64,000 nt of DNA from Bin18 sp965242795 (GTDB taxonomy: Bacteria > Desulfobacterota > Binatia > Bin18): assembly GCA_965242795.1 (NCBI GenBank), contig OZ251505.1, positions 558,001 through 622,000 on the forward strand. Direction: 5' to 3'. Of this stretch, positions 28,820-37,089 are shown one piece after another (position 1 is the stretch's first letter; each line of letters starts with the position of its first letter). A program made the translations under genes and the position numbers. Below the pieces are notes generated by a model. That model saw only the letters and a list, made by a program, of their open reading frames with translations. It made no database searches and was not told where the DNA came from.

Positions 28820-29100
28820 GGGAATGACGTACAAGATGATCCTCATGGTCGAAGGGCCGGGGTGGGGTGCGACGGTCGAGGTGACCTCGGGGTTCGTTTC
28901 GACAAGCTCAACGAACTTAGGGGGAAAAGGGGTTGCTGCTTACTTGAGCATTCCATACTCGAAGCTCCCGTCCGGTCGTCATTCCCGCGGAAGCGGAAAT
29001 CGAGGACAGGGATGGCGGATTCCCCGCCCTTCCGGCGTCGTCTTTCACGGAATAAAATGACGAATCTCATTCACATGGGCTCCCGGAGTACCCGTTGAAC
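28820..29100. repeat. Dispersed repeats after the helicase gene
   Basis: Contains GGGAATGACGTACAAGATGATCC at 28820-28842 (family described in the findings), GGGGTTCGTTTCGACAAGCTCAACGAACTTA-type repeat at about 28891-28921, and GTCATTCCCGCGGAAGCGG at about 28978-28996. Open frames across it are made of repeats and are not taken as genes. Confidence 0.6.
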
Positions 29101-29114
29101 TAGGCTGCGATGGC

Positions 29115-29609
29115 ATGATCGCGATTCTGACGATTCTGACGCTGGCGGTGCTCTGGTACGTCTGGGCGCGCGGACGGCGGCAGGCGCAGAGCGGACACGT
29201 CTATTTTCTGCACGCCGTGAAGGTCTATGCCCTGACCGGCGACGAAGACGCGAGAATGGCGGCGCTGGCCGCGGGACGGCTCGCCTCCGCGCGGCAGCGG
29301 GCGCTGATGCTGGACTTTCTGAACAAGCGCAGTTCGGAGTTGCTGCTGGAAACCGCGGAGGACAACGCCGGACGGAACCCGCTGGTGGTCGTCGACCGCC
29401 TCCTGCACCTCAAACACGAGATCGCCGCACAGACCGCGGCGACCGACGCGGCGCAACCCGAACTGACGTGGCTGCGCGACCACAACCGCGCCTATCTGCG
29501 GGCGCTGGAGCGCGGCGACGCCCAGGTGTTCGTCACCCGACATCCCGACCTGTTCGCCACGGGATCGGCCGCGGCCGTCGGCGCCGCACGAAAAGATGAA
29601 CCCGTCTGA
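29115..29609 (+). CDS. Membrane-anchored protein, unknown function
   Basis: A 164-residue protein with one N-terminal membrane segment (residues 1-18, IAILTILTLAVLWYVW) followed by a positively charged stop-transfer. The remainder is a soluble, helix-rich and Ala-rich domain. It overlaps the MFS gene by 14 bases (29596-29609), so the two are co-translated. No family was recognised. Confidence 0.7.
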   Translation: MIAILTILTLAVLWYVWARGRRQAQSGHVYFLHAVKVYALTGDEDARMAALAAGRLASARQRALMLDFLNKRSSELLLETAEDNAGRNPLVVVDRLLHLKHEIAAQTAATDAAQPELTWLRDHNRAYLRALERGDAQVFVTRHPDLFATGSAAAVGAARKDEPV

Positions 29610-30948
29610 TTCGCCGGCCGTGCCGACCGCTACCGCAAACCGCCCTTCCCGGCCGACCGCAGCCGATGCGGGGCCCGCGGCGTCGGACGGCGCGCTGCCG
29701 TCGGTCCGCCCGCGCTGGCTCGTACTCGGCTTGGCGGTCGTCATCATCTTCACCGACGCGGTCGGCTATACGCTGATCATTCCGGCGCTGCCGACCTTCG
29801 TGGCCGACTTGGGGTTGGGAGAAACGCGGGCCGGCATGTTGTACGCCTCCTACGGCCTGATTTCGCTGCTGCTGTATTTGCCGTTCGGGATGCTCGTGGA
29901 CCGCGTGGGCGAGCGCCGCTTGCTGATCCTCGGCATGGTGGTGCTCGGTCTCGCGTCGCTCGGGTTCTGGTGGGCCGCGGATTTCTGGGCGCTGCTGGGC
30001 TGTCGCGTGACGCAGGGCGTGGCCGCGTCCGCCACGTGGGCCGCGGCGCTGCCCCTCGCCGCGCGCCTGTCCAGCCGGGAACGGCGGGGCGTGGAGATGA
30101 GCGTGCTGATGATGGGCTTCAGCGTGGGCGTCGTGGCCGGCCCGGCGCTGGGCAGCGTGGGCGCCACGCGCGACCCGTTCCTGTATTTCGCCGGACTGCC
30201 ACTGCTGCTGGCAGTCTGCGCCGCGGTGTTGCTGCCGGGGCGTGCCGCGGCGTCGGCTCCCGTGACGAGATCGGTCGCAAGCTGGAAGCGGAAGGTGCTG
30301 CCGGTGGGTGCCGCGGGGTCGGCTTCCGTCTCCACGCCGCGGGCCGCCCTGTTCGCAGCGCGACCGCTGCCGCGCACCCTGGTCTGCGCCTGCGTGGTGC
30401 TCATGCTGATCTGCGCGGTGTTGGGCGCCATCGAGATTCTGCTGCCGCTCGAATTCCACCGCCTGGGGTGGTCGCGCGGGCAGATCGGGCTGTTCTTTTC
30501 CGGGTGGGGGCTGGCGATGCTGGTCGTGCAACCCCTGGTCGGCTGGTGGTCCGACCGCCGCGGGCGGCGGGAGCCCCTGCGCTTCGGCCTGTTCGTGGCC
30601 GCGGTCTGCGTGCCGGCCATGTTCGCCGCGGTCGAAACGACGTGGCTGTTCCCGCTCACCCTGGCGACGATCGTCGCCGGCTCGGCCTGCCTCGTGCCGA
30701 CGCTTCCGTTGATGGCGGACGCGCTGGCCGACGACCAAACCGGCGCCCCGTCCGGCATGGCCTTCGGCTTCTACAACATGGCGTTCAGTCTCGGCATGAC
30801 GTTCGGCCCGTGGACGGGCGGCTATCTGGCCGAGATGATCGGCCCGCTGTGGGCGGTCGGCCTGCTGGCCGTGCCGCTGCTGGTCATGGCCGTGCTGCTG
30901 CCCGCCGTGTTACGCACGCAGGCCGACGCCGTGCCGGCCGCGGCCTGA
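29596..30948 (+). CDS. MFS transporter, drug/H+ antiporter (DHA1-like)
   Basis: A 450-residue protein with about 12 predicted transmembrane helices and a Pro/Ala-rich cytoplasmic N-terminus of about 38 residues. Family motifs are visible: GMLVDRVGERRLLILG between TM2 and TM3 (motif A), and GWWSDRRGRREPLRFG as its half-repeat after TM8. VEMSVLMMGFSVGVVAGPALG is the antiporter motif C-like segment in TM5. It likely exports a small molecule in exchange for protons. It lies in a tight series with the 361-residue protein gene (12 bases downstream) and probably the selenoprotein gene. Confidence 0.9.
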   Translation: MNPSDSPAVPTATANRPSRPTAADAGPAASDGALPSVRPRWLVLGLAVVIIFTDAVGYTLIIPALPTFVADLGLGETRAGMLYASYGLISLLLYLPFGMLVDRVGERRLLILGMVVLGLASLGFWWAADFWALLGCRVTQGVAASATWAAALPLAARLSSRERRGVEMSVLMMGFSVGVVAGPALGSVGATRDPFLYFAGLPLLLAVCAAVLLPGRAAASAPVTRSVASWKRKVLPVGAAGSASVSTPRAALFAARPLPRTLVCACVVLMLICAVLGAIEILLPLEFHRLGWSRGQIGLFFSGWGLAMLVVQPLVGWWSDRRGRREPLRFGLFVAAVCVPAMFAAVETTWLFPLTLATIVAGSACLVPTLPLMADALADDQTGAPSGMAFGFYNMAFSLGMTFGPWTGGYLAEMIGPLWAVGLLAVPLLVMAVLLPAVLRTQADAVPAAA

Positions 30949-30960
30949 ACGCACGCATCG

Positions 30961-32046
30961 ATGCCGACCTCCGAACCGGAACCGGACATGGACACGCCGC
31001 CGAGTGCGCTTCGATCCCACGTCTTCGAACTGGACGACGCCGAGGCGGTCGCCGAGTTCTACCACGGGCGAGGGTGGACCGACGGGCTGCCGGTCGTGCC
31101 GCCGACCGAAGCGCGCGTGCGAGCGTGTCTCGACGCCGCCGGCTTGGCGCCCGGCGAGACCATCGGCGTCGAAGCCGTGCGCGGCCGACCGATCAGCGCG
31201 GAGAAGCTGGCCGTCAACGCGGTCATGGCCGGCTGCCTGCCCGCGTATCTGCCCGTGCTGGCCGCGGTCGTGCGGGCGATGTGCCGCGAGGAATTCAACC
31301 TGCACGGCAGCACCGCGAGCACGGGCGGCAGCGCGCAGTTCATCGTCGTCAACGGGCCGATCCGCCGGGCGCTGGGCTTCAACGCGACCCACAACGTGCT
31401 GGGCAACCGCGGCCGCGCCAATGCCAGCATCGGCCGTGCCGTCCGCCTCGTGCTGTTGAACGTGCTCGGCTGCGTGCCCGGACGACTCGACCGGGCCACG
31501 CTCGGCCATCCGGGCAAACTCGGCTTCTGCATCGCCGAGGACGAAGAGGACAGCCCGTGGCTTCCGCTGGCCCGGATGCGCGGCGTGCCGGACGGCGCGT
31601 CCGCGGTGACGGTCATGGCCGGCCAGTCCCCGCGGCAGACCATGAACGAATGGACGCGCGACCCGGAGGAAATCGTCGAGACGTTCGCCGCGGAGATGCG
31701 GCACAACATGTTGACGTATTCGATCTGGGCCGGAAACTACGTAATCGTCGTTCCCAAACAACTCCGCGACCTGATCGCCGCGGCCGGCTGGCAGAAGCGG
31801 GACGTGCAGGAGTACGTCTATCGCCGCGCCCGGGTCACGCGGCGCGAGTGGGCGGGCGTCGGAAAGCGGAACATCGTCGCAATGGGCAAGGGCGCGGACC
31901 AGGAGTTCTGTGCGTTGCGGGCGCCCGAAGATTTGCTGGTGGTGGCGGCCGGCGGCCCTGCGGGCGGGTTCGGCGCGGTGGTGCCGCCGTGGTTGGGCTC
32001 GCGGTCGCGGGCGGTGACGGAGATCGTCGAGCCGGCCGCAACGTGA
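30961..32046 (+). CDS. Unrecognised 361-residue protein encoded with the UGSC selenoprotein
   Basis: Soluble protein, no signal peptide. Notable stretches are GRGWTDGLPVVPPT near residue 37, LAVNAVMAGCLPAYLPVLAA, NLHGSTASTGGSAQFIVVNG, and NVLGNRGRANASIGRAVRL. The Gly/Ser/Thr-rich STASTGGSA loop looks like a ligand-binding site, and Cys residues occur in AGC, LGC, GFC and EFC contexts. It begins 12 bases after the MFS gene. An alternative start is the ATG at 30988. I recall proteins of this kind near UGSC-type proteins, but I cannot name the family or a reaction. Confidence 0.7.
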   Translation: MPTSEPEPDMDTPPSALRSHVFELDDAEAVAEFYHGRGWTDGLPVVPPTEARVRACLDAAGLAPGETIGVEAVRGRPISAEKLAVNAVMAGCLPAYLPVLAAVVRAMCREEFNLHGSTASTGGSAQFIVVNGPIRRALGFNATHNVLGNRGRANASIGRAVRLVLLNVLGCVPGRLDRATLGHPGKLGFCIAEDEEDSPWLPLARMRGVPDGASAVTVMAGQSPRQTMNEWTRDPEEIVETFAAEMRHNMLTYSIWAGNYVIVVPKQLRDLIAAAGWQKRDVQEYVYRRARVTRREWAGVGKRNIVAMGKGADQEFCALRAPEDLLVVAAGGPAGGFGAVVPPWLGSRSRAVTEIVEPAAT

Positions 32047-32300
32047 TCCGTTTCTGCTTGGCGTATGCGAAACGGGAGTGCGACGGTTGGGCGGTTGGCA
32101 AGTAGACGTCGTCTCCCCCTCTCCCTAGCCCTCCCCCTCAAGGGGGGAGGGGACGGAAGACCGATTCGTGCGACCGACATCCGATTTCTCTCGATTCGCC
32201 GCTTTCCTTATTCTATTCCCCCTTTGCGGGAGGGTTAGAGCCTGCCCCGGAATTGATCCGGGGGAGAAGCAACCTCAACCTTCCCGAAGGAGAAGTACCC

Positions 32301-32828
32301 ATGACGCTGCGCGTTCTGCATCCGGGATTCGAGGAGGCCGACGACCGGCCCGCCGCGGTCGCCCCCCTCGCCTCGCTGGCCGGTCGCACGGTCGGCCTGC
32401 TCGACAACGGCAAACTCAACGTCGGCACGCTGCTCGACCATGTCGAAGACCTGCTGCGCACGGCGCACGGCGTAGGCACCGTGCGCCGATTCGGCAAACC
32501 CGACGCGAGCCGGCCGGCACCCGCAGACGTGCTGCGCGAGATGCAGACCTGCGACGCGGTCATTTCCGCGGTGGGCGATTGAGGAAGCTGCTCGTCGTGT
32601 AGTCTGCACGACGCCATCAGCGCAGAGCAGGCAGGCGTGGCCGCGACCGCGATCATCACCGACCGCTTCGCCCCCACGGCCGAGGCCATGGCGCGCGTCC
32701 GCGGCCGTCCCGACTATGCGTTCGCCGTCATTCCGCACCCGATCGCCAGCAACACCCCCGACGTGTTGCGCGAAAAAGCCGAGGACGCCGCACGCCAATG
32801 CGTCGAGATTCTGTTACGCCGAGGGTGA
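32301..32828 (+). CDS. UGSC-family selenoprotein (in-frame UGA read as selenocysteine)
   Basis: Reading through TGA at 32580-32582 gives a 175-residue protein with Sec at position 94 in the motif VGD-U-GSC-SSCSLHD. This is the defining motif of the UGSC (seleno)protein family. Both halves are in the same frame: MTLRVLHPGFEEADDRPA up to ISAVGD, then GSCSSC through AATAIITDRFAP to the end at 32828. The upstream half alone (93 residues) would end in the middle of the conserved motif. AAGGAG lies eight bases before the ATG. A SECIS-like hairpin starts 10 bases after the UGA. A redox or redox-linked catalytic function is likely for the U-x-x-C pair. No Sec machinery gene lies in this window. Confidence 0.87.
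32583..32621 (+). promoter_or_regulatory. Bacterial SECIS element for the UGSC selenoprotein
   Basis: CGTCGTG (32593-32599) pairs perfectly with CACGACG (32607-32613) around the 7-base loop TAGTCTG. GCTG/CAGC (32587-32590 with 32618-32621) extends the stem below an internal bulge. The stem begins 10 bases after the UGA, and the loop carries GUCUG as in the E. coli fdhF element (GGUCUG). This geometry is what SelB needs to insert selenocysteine. Confidence 0.8.
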
Positions 32829-32895
32829 GCCGCGCGGCGAAGATCCGGTCAGGCTTGTATTTGTCCAAAGAAACGTCCGGCGGAAGGAAGGCACG

Positions 32896-33069
32896 ATGAA
32901 GGGAACGGCTATCGGACTCGTGGTCGCCAGCTTTCTGTGTTTCATGCAGGGCGTGGACTATCTCCAGCAGAGCCCCGCAACGGGATTCTTCATGTTCGGG
33001 GTCGGCGGAGTGTTGCTGTACGCGGCCAAGCTGGCGTGGGGCAAAACGCTCGACGGCTCCGACGATTAG
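32896..33069 (+). CDS. Small membrane protein
   Basis: A 57-residue protein with two hydrophobic segments (GLVVASFLCFMQGVDYL and GFFMFGVGGVLLYAAKLAW) and an acidic C-terminus. GGAAGGAAGG precedes the ATG at 32896. It follows the selenoprotein gene by 67 bases on the same strand and may belong to the same transcript. Family unknown. Confidence 0.65.
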   Translation: MKGTAIGLVVASFLCFMQGVDYLQQSPATGFFMFGVGGVLLYAAKLAWGKTLDGSDD

Positions 33070-33424
33070 CGCCCCACACGGCCGATACCTCCGTCCGCGC
33101 CCTCTCCCCCGGATCAAGCCCGGGGCAGGCTCTCCCCATCCACCCGGCCCTTCGACAAGCTCGGGGACTGCCCCAACCCTCAGTTCGTTACGCCGGCGCT
33201 GTCCTGAGCTTGTCGAAGGATCGAATGTTCGAAACGAACCCCCAGGGGACCACCGCGCCTCCACGCTGCCCCCGCCCCCGGCCTTTCGACAGGCTCAAGG
33301 ACCTTCCCCGCCTCCCCCCTCGGTTCGCTGAGCCTACGATGTGTTGAGCTTGATCCCTGAGCTTGTCGAAGGGTGTCGAAACATCGAAAGGAACCCCGAG
33401 GTCACTTCGGCCTTCGCCCCCGCC
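33070..33424. repeat. Cluster of dispersed palindromic repeats
   Basis: At least four copies of the TTCGACAAGCTC(A)/GAGCTTGTCGAA motif in alternating orientation (about 33150, 33210, 33286, 33358), plus CCGGATCAAGCCCGGGGCAGGCTCT near 33109-33133. No gene seen. Confidence 0.6.
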
Positions 33425-34453
33425 CTACCCCCGCGGGGCAGATCGTTCGCGGATCAGGTCCAGTCGGCCAGCCAGAACGTGGGCGACGGGCCGCATGGGT
33501 TCGAGCTTCTCGAACAGGATTTTGAGCGTGGCCGTCATCGGCGTCGCCAGCAACATGCCGACCGCGCCCCACAACATGCCCCACACGATCAGGGTGAGCA
33601 GGATCACCAGCGGGTGCAGGTCGAGCGCCTCGCCCATCAGCCGCGGTTCGACGACGTTGCCGATCGCGAACTGGATGACGCCCGGCACGACGATCGCCAG
33701 AACCGCGCTCAGGGGCGAAATGTCGGGGCTGACCACGACGACCGGCAGCGGAAGCAACGTCGCGATCACCGACCCCACGCCGGGAATGAAGTTCAGCAGA
33801 AACGCCAGCACCCCGAACACCAACGCGAACTCCACGCCCAGCAAGGCCAGGCTCGTCCCGACCAGGGCGCCGGTCGCCAGCGAAATGGCCGCCTTGGTCA
33901 CGACGTAGTGTTCGATGCGTGCCTCGATCTCGGCCCAGGTATCCGCTGCGTCACCGGGCCGGCGCACGCCCCCGAGCAGCAGATACACAACGATGACCAG
34001 CACCAGCACGCCCTGCGACACCAGACCGACGACCGCGTTCGCCGTGCTGAGCAGGACGTTTCCGACGTTCGCGCCACCGAGCGGATTGCCCTGCGCCGGC
34101 AGGCCCGCCACGGGGATCACGGACGAGAGCCGCGCGGCGAGCGTCTCGATGTACGCCTGATAGGCGTGGCTGTTGGCCTGCAACTGGGCGACCGACGTGG
34201 AAACGAGCATGCCCAGCCCGCCCAACAGCACGATGCCGACCACCAGCGTCGAACCGACCGCCAGCGGCCGCGGCAGGCGGAGCCGGGCGACCTGGAATTC
34301 CACCAGCGGCAGCAGGCCATAGACGATGAACACGGCCAGCACGAACGGCACCAGCACCGGGCGCAGCCAATACAGCGCGCCGGCGACCGCGGCGCTGCTC
34401 AGGATGAGCAGGCAGACGGTCTGCAGGCGTTGTTCGTAGTGGGCGAGGTCCAT
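33425..34453 (-). CDS. AI-2E family transporter (PerM-like permease)
   Basis: A 342-residue multi-pass inner-membrane protein with about seven hydrophobic segments. The C-terminal signature series is LLNFIPGVGSVIATLLP, then GNVVEPRLMGEALDLHPLVI and WGAVGMLLATPMTA, which identifies the AI-2E/PerM family. Members include exporters of autoinducer 2 and Na+/H+ antiporters, so the substrate is uncertain. The frame also opens at a GTG at 34480; MDLAHYEQRL at 34453 was chosen as the more usual start. It is 61 bases downstream of the ankyrin gene. Confidence 0.9.
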   Translation of the reverse strand: MDLAHYEQRLQTVCLLILSSAAVAGALYWLRPVLVPFVLAVFIVYGLLPLVEFQVARLRLPRPLAVGSTLVVGIVLLGGLGMLVSTSVAQLQANSHAYQAYIETLAARLSSVIPVAGLPAQGNPLGGANVGNVLLSTANAVVGLVSQGVLVLVIVVYLLLGGVRRPGDAADTWAEIEARIEHYVVTKAAISLATGALVGTSLALLGVEFALVFGVLAFLLNFIPGVGSVIATLLPLPVVVVSPDISPLSAVLAIVVPGVIQFAIGNVVEPRLMGEALDLHPLVILLTLIVWGMLWGAVGMLLATPMTATLKILFEKLEPMRPVAHVLAGRLDLIRERSAPRG

Positions 34454-34514
34454 GCCGGCGCTCGTCCCGGCGCAGCGCACCGGAGGGTTCGACCGACGCG
34501 GGTCGCGGCGGGGC

Positions 34515-35027
34515 TCAGGAGCGGGCGTCTTTCAGGATGCGCACCACGTCCACGTGGCCGCGGCCGAACGCGACGGCCTCCGGGGTCCAGCCGTCCCCGG
34601 CGCCGCGCGTCGCGTCCGCGCCGTTTTCGAGCAAGGCTTCCACGACGTCTTTATGGCCGTAGTACGCGGCATAGCGCAGCGGCGTGAAGCCGTCGGCGTC
34701 CTCCACGTTCACGTCGGCCCCCGCCTCGATCAGGAGCGTGACGATTTCGAGCCGGCCGTTCCCCGCGGCATAGCGCAACGCGGTCTCGCCGCGGGCGCCG
34801 GCCAGGTCCGGCGCCATGCCGGCTTCGAGCATGAGCCGAACCGCGGTCGCGTCGCCGACCCGCGCCCGGCTGCGGAAGGCCGATTCGCTGAACTCGACGT
34901 TCCAGCGTCGGAGTTGGGCTTGCGGTGAGTCATTGGCGGGAGTGGGCGCGCACCCGAGACCGCCGAGGAGGGGAAGGAGAAAAAGGAACCGGATCGGTGA
35001 ACCGGACGTCGCAGCGTGGTGGACCAT
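34515..35027 (-). CDS. Ankyrin-repeat lipoprotein
   Basis: A 170-residue protein. A signal peptide ends in the lipobox LGGLGC with Cys at about residue 26, so it should be lipid-anchored in the periplasm. About three ankyrin repeats follow: GETALRYAAGNGRLEIVTLL, GFTPLRYAAYYGHKDVVEAL and GWTPEAVAFGRGHVDVVRIL. The repeats would mediate protein-protein contact. Partner unknown. It lies just upstream of, and may be co-transcribed with, the AI-2E family gene. Confidence 0.85.
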   Translation of the reverse strand: MVHHAATSGSPIRFLFLLPLLGGLGCAPTPANDSPQAQLRRWNVEFSESAFRSRARVGDATAVRLMLEAGMAPDLAGARGETALRYAAGNGRLEIVTLLIEAGADVNVEDADGFTPLRYAAYYGHKDVVEALLENGADATRGAGDGWTPEAVAFGRGHVDVVRILKDARS

Positions 35028-35349
35028 CGATTTTACCTTTCCAGAGGACGGTCGGGAGTCGGCGTGGCCTTGGGGAATCGGTGTTCCTCATGCCGTATCG
35101 GGCCAGTTTTCTACCATTCTTGCCGCGGCGGGCAAGTGCCCTCTGCGTCGGGTGGTGCATCAGTTCGAAATTTCCTCGGGTAGTAACGTCTCTTCCTTCG
35201 TCATTCTTGCGGATCCTTCGTCATTCCTGCGGAAGCAGGAATCCAGCGGGGACCCTCCTCCCTTACAACGCAATATCAGCCCGGGCCGTGCCCTTCCCTC
35301 TCCCGGAAAGAGAGGATTGAACATGCTCCCTTGGCCCAAAACCCTTCAG
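35028..35349. other. Gene-free stretch
   Basis: No convincing gene. It contains a GTCATTCCTGCGGAAGCAGG repeat copy near 35219-35243 and is otherwise unremarkable. Confidence 0.4.
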
Positions 35350-35680
35350 CCTTTCGACCCTTCGACAAGCTCAGGGACCCCAGGCTCAAGGACCTTCCCC
35401 GCCTCCCCCCTCAGTTCGTTGAGCTTGTCGAAACGAACCCCGAGGTCACCTCAGCCGTCGCCCCCCACCCCCGGCCTTTCGACCCTTCGACAAGCTCAGG
35501 GACCCCAGGCTCAAGGACCTTCCCCGCCTCCCCCCTCAGTTCGTTGAGCTTGTCGAAACGAACCCCGAGGTCACCTCAGCCGTCGCCCCCCACCCCCGGC
35601 CTTTCGACCCTTCGACAAGCTCAGGGACCCCAGGCTCAAGGACCTTCCCCGCCTCCCCTCGGTTCGTTGAGCTTGTCGAA
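35350..35680. repeat. 125-bp tandem repeat, about 2.6 copies
   Basis: Units begin at 35350, 35475 and 35600 with CCTTTCGACCCTTCGACAAG and are nearly identical; the last is cut after about 75 bases. Each unit itself contains an inverted pair, TTCGACAAGCTCAGGGA and GTTGAGCTTGTCGAAACGAA. Thus the tandem array is built from two dispersed repeats. A diverged part of the unit also occurs at about 33285-33345. Confidence 0.9.
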
Positions 35681-35752
35681 AGGGGTCACAATGGGCGCGG
35701 ACCTCTCTTGTATGTAATTCCCGAATTCTCGAACTGGGACACGGCCCGCGCG

Positions 35753-36259
35753 TCAGTCCTGCCTGCGCAGCACGATGCGCGAATACGTTTCGAACGTCCC
35801 CGCGTCGGTCTCCACTTCGAGTAATTCCTCGAAGCCGTCGCCCGCGGGCCGGAGAATCTTCCGGGCGCGCCGGGCCGTATCGCCGTGTCCGGGCGGACGG
35901 TCGGGAAACGAGACCTCGGTGCCATCCAGATCGAGCGTTACGCCGCGTCGGTCGCCGGCGTCGGTGTACACCTGCGCCCGGAGGCCGTCATCTTCGACGC
36001 CGACCATGACGCACGCCTCGTGCACGTCCAGCTTGCCATCGGCCAGCGGATAGGCGACCTGCATACGCAGACTCAGGAACTGCCCGCCAGCCTCCCACGC
36101 GCCAGTCAAGGATTTATGGAAAGATTGCCCGCCGTGCGCGTAGCCACCCTCACCCGCAAAGCGACCGACCAGAAAGTCGAGACGTTGGAGCCGCCGCGGC
36201 GTGTCCTTGAACGGATGCGCCCACTCCGCGGACGAGAAATCGGACGGAGCACGGTCCAC
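35753..36259 (-). CDS. Lipocalin/FABP-like beta-barrel protein, unknown function
   Basis: A 168-residue protein. The pattern RLDFLVGRFAGEGG near residue 24, a series of short beta strands and the C-terminal TFETYSRIVLRR fit the DUF1579/nitrobindin-like beta-barrel families. The frame is open for 240 codons upstream inside btuD. The GTG at 36259 was chosen because GGAGG (36264-36268) precedes it and the product then has a normal length. It is 35 bases after btuD on the same strand, so it probably belongs to the B12-uptake transcript. Ligand unknown; binding a tetrapyrrole-like ligand would be speculation. Confidence 0.65.
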   Translation of the reverse strand: MDRAPSDFSSAEWAHPFKDTPRRLQRLDFLVGRFAGEGGYAHGGQSFHKSLTGAWEAGGQFLSLRMQVAYPLADGKLDVHEACVMVGVEDDGLRAQVYTDAGDRRGVTLDLDGTEVSFPDRPPGHGDTARRARKILRPAGDGFEELLEVETDAGTFETYSRIVLRRQD

Positions 36260-36294
36260 GTCACCTCCGTCCGCGGCGCGGATGCCACTCGTAT

Positions 36295-37089
36295 TCAGGT
36301 CGGAGGCGGGCGGCGGAACGGCAGGAATTGCGGGGCGCCGGTCTGCGGATGTTCTCCCACGGCCACATCGACCGCATACACAGCGCGAATGGCGTCCGCG
36401 GTCAAGACGTCGCGCGTGGCGCCGGCCGCATACACCCGCCCGGTACGCAACAGCACGACCGACGCACACGCCGACGCCGCCAGGTTCACGTCGTGGAGCA
36501 CGCTCACTACGGTCACCCCCGCCTGCACCAGCGAAGCCAACACCTCGACCATCTCGAACTCGTGCCGCATGTCCAGATTCGCCGTGGGCTCGTCCAGCAG
36601 CAACACGTCCGGCTCCTGGGCGAGGGCGCGGGCGAGCATCACGCGCTGGAATTCGCCGCCGGACAGCGTCAGCACGTTGCGCTCCGCCAAGTCGGCGACC
36701 TCGGTACGCCGCATGGCCCGCTCGACGACGCGCGCGTCGGCTTCCCCCTCGGTCTGCCAGCGTTCGAGATGGGGCGTGCGGCCCATGCCGACCACCTCGC
36801 GGACCCGGAAGGGAAACGTCAGTACCGTGCGTTGCGGCAGAAACGCCACGTGTCGCGCCCGCTCGCGCGCGGACCAGCGGTCGAGCGCCGCGCCGCGGAA
36901 CGCAACCTCGCCCGCCGAGGGCCGCAATACACCGGCCAGGACGCGCAGCAGCGTCGATTTTCCGGCGCCGTTCGGTCCGAGGATGCCGGTCCACCGGTGC
37001 GCCGGGATGTCGCAGTCCACGCCGTCCAGGATACGCGCCGAACCGATCCGATAGCCAACGCCGCGCAGGCTGAACGCCGTATCCGTCAC
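36295..37089 (-). CDS. btuD: ABC transporter ATP-binding protein, B12/iron-siderophore type
   Basis: A 264-residue ATPase: Walker A GPNGAGKST, Q-loop LPQRT, signature LSGGEFQRVMLARAL, Walker B VLLLDEPTANLD, and the H-loop His in SVLHDVN. All sites are intact. The start is GTG at 37089, overlapping the btuC stop in a GTGA arrangement, so translation is coupled. With btuC, btuF and btuB under a cobalamin riboswitch, it should power cobalamin or cobinamide import. ABC ATPases of this family also serve iron siderophores, so the assignment rests on context. Confidence 0.92.
   Translation of the reverse strand: MTDTAFSLRGVGYRIGSARILDGVDCDIPAHRWTGILGPNGAGKSTLLRVLAGVLRPSAGEVAFRGAALDRWSARERARHVAFLPQRTVLTFPFRVREVVGMGRTPHLERWQTEGEADARVVERAMRRTEVADLAERNVLTLSGGEFQRVMLARALAQEPDVLLLDEPTANLDMRHEFEMVEVLASLVQAGVTVVSVLHDVNLAASACASVVLLRTGRVYAAGATRDVLTADAIRAVYAVDVAVGEHPQTGAPQFLPFRRPPPT

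Noticed and set aside
28818..29060. Short + strand frame after the helicase gene
   Set aside because: Its sequence is made of three different dispersed repeats and shows no family match.
35350..35680. CRISPR array
   Set aside because: The repeat is 125 bases long with no unique spacers between units and no cas genes nearby.
35331..35717. Frame of 128 codons with repeated peptide blocks
   Set aside because: It is the translation of the 125-bp tandem repeat and has no ribosome site.
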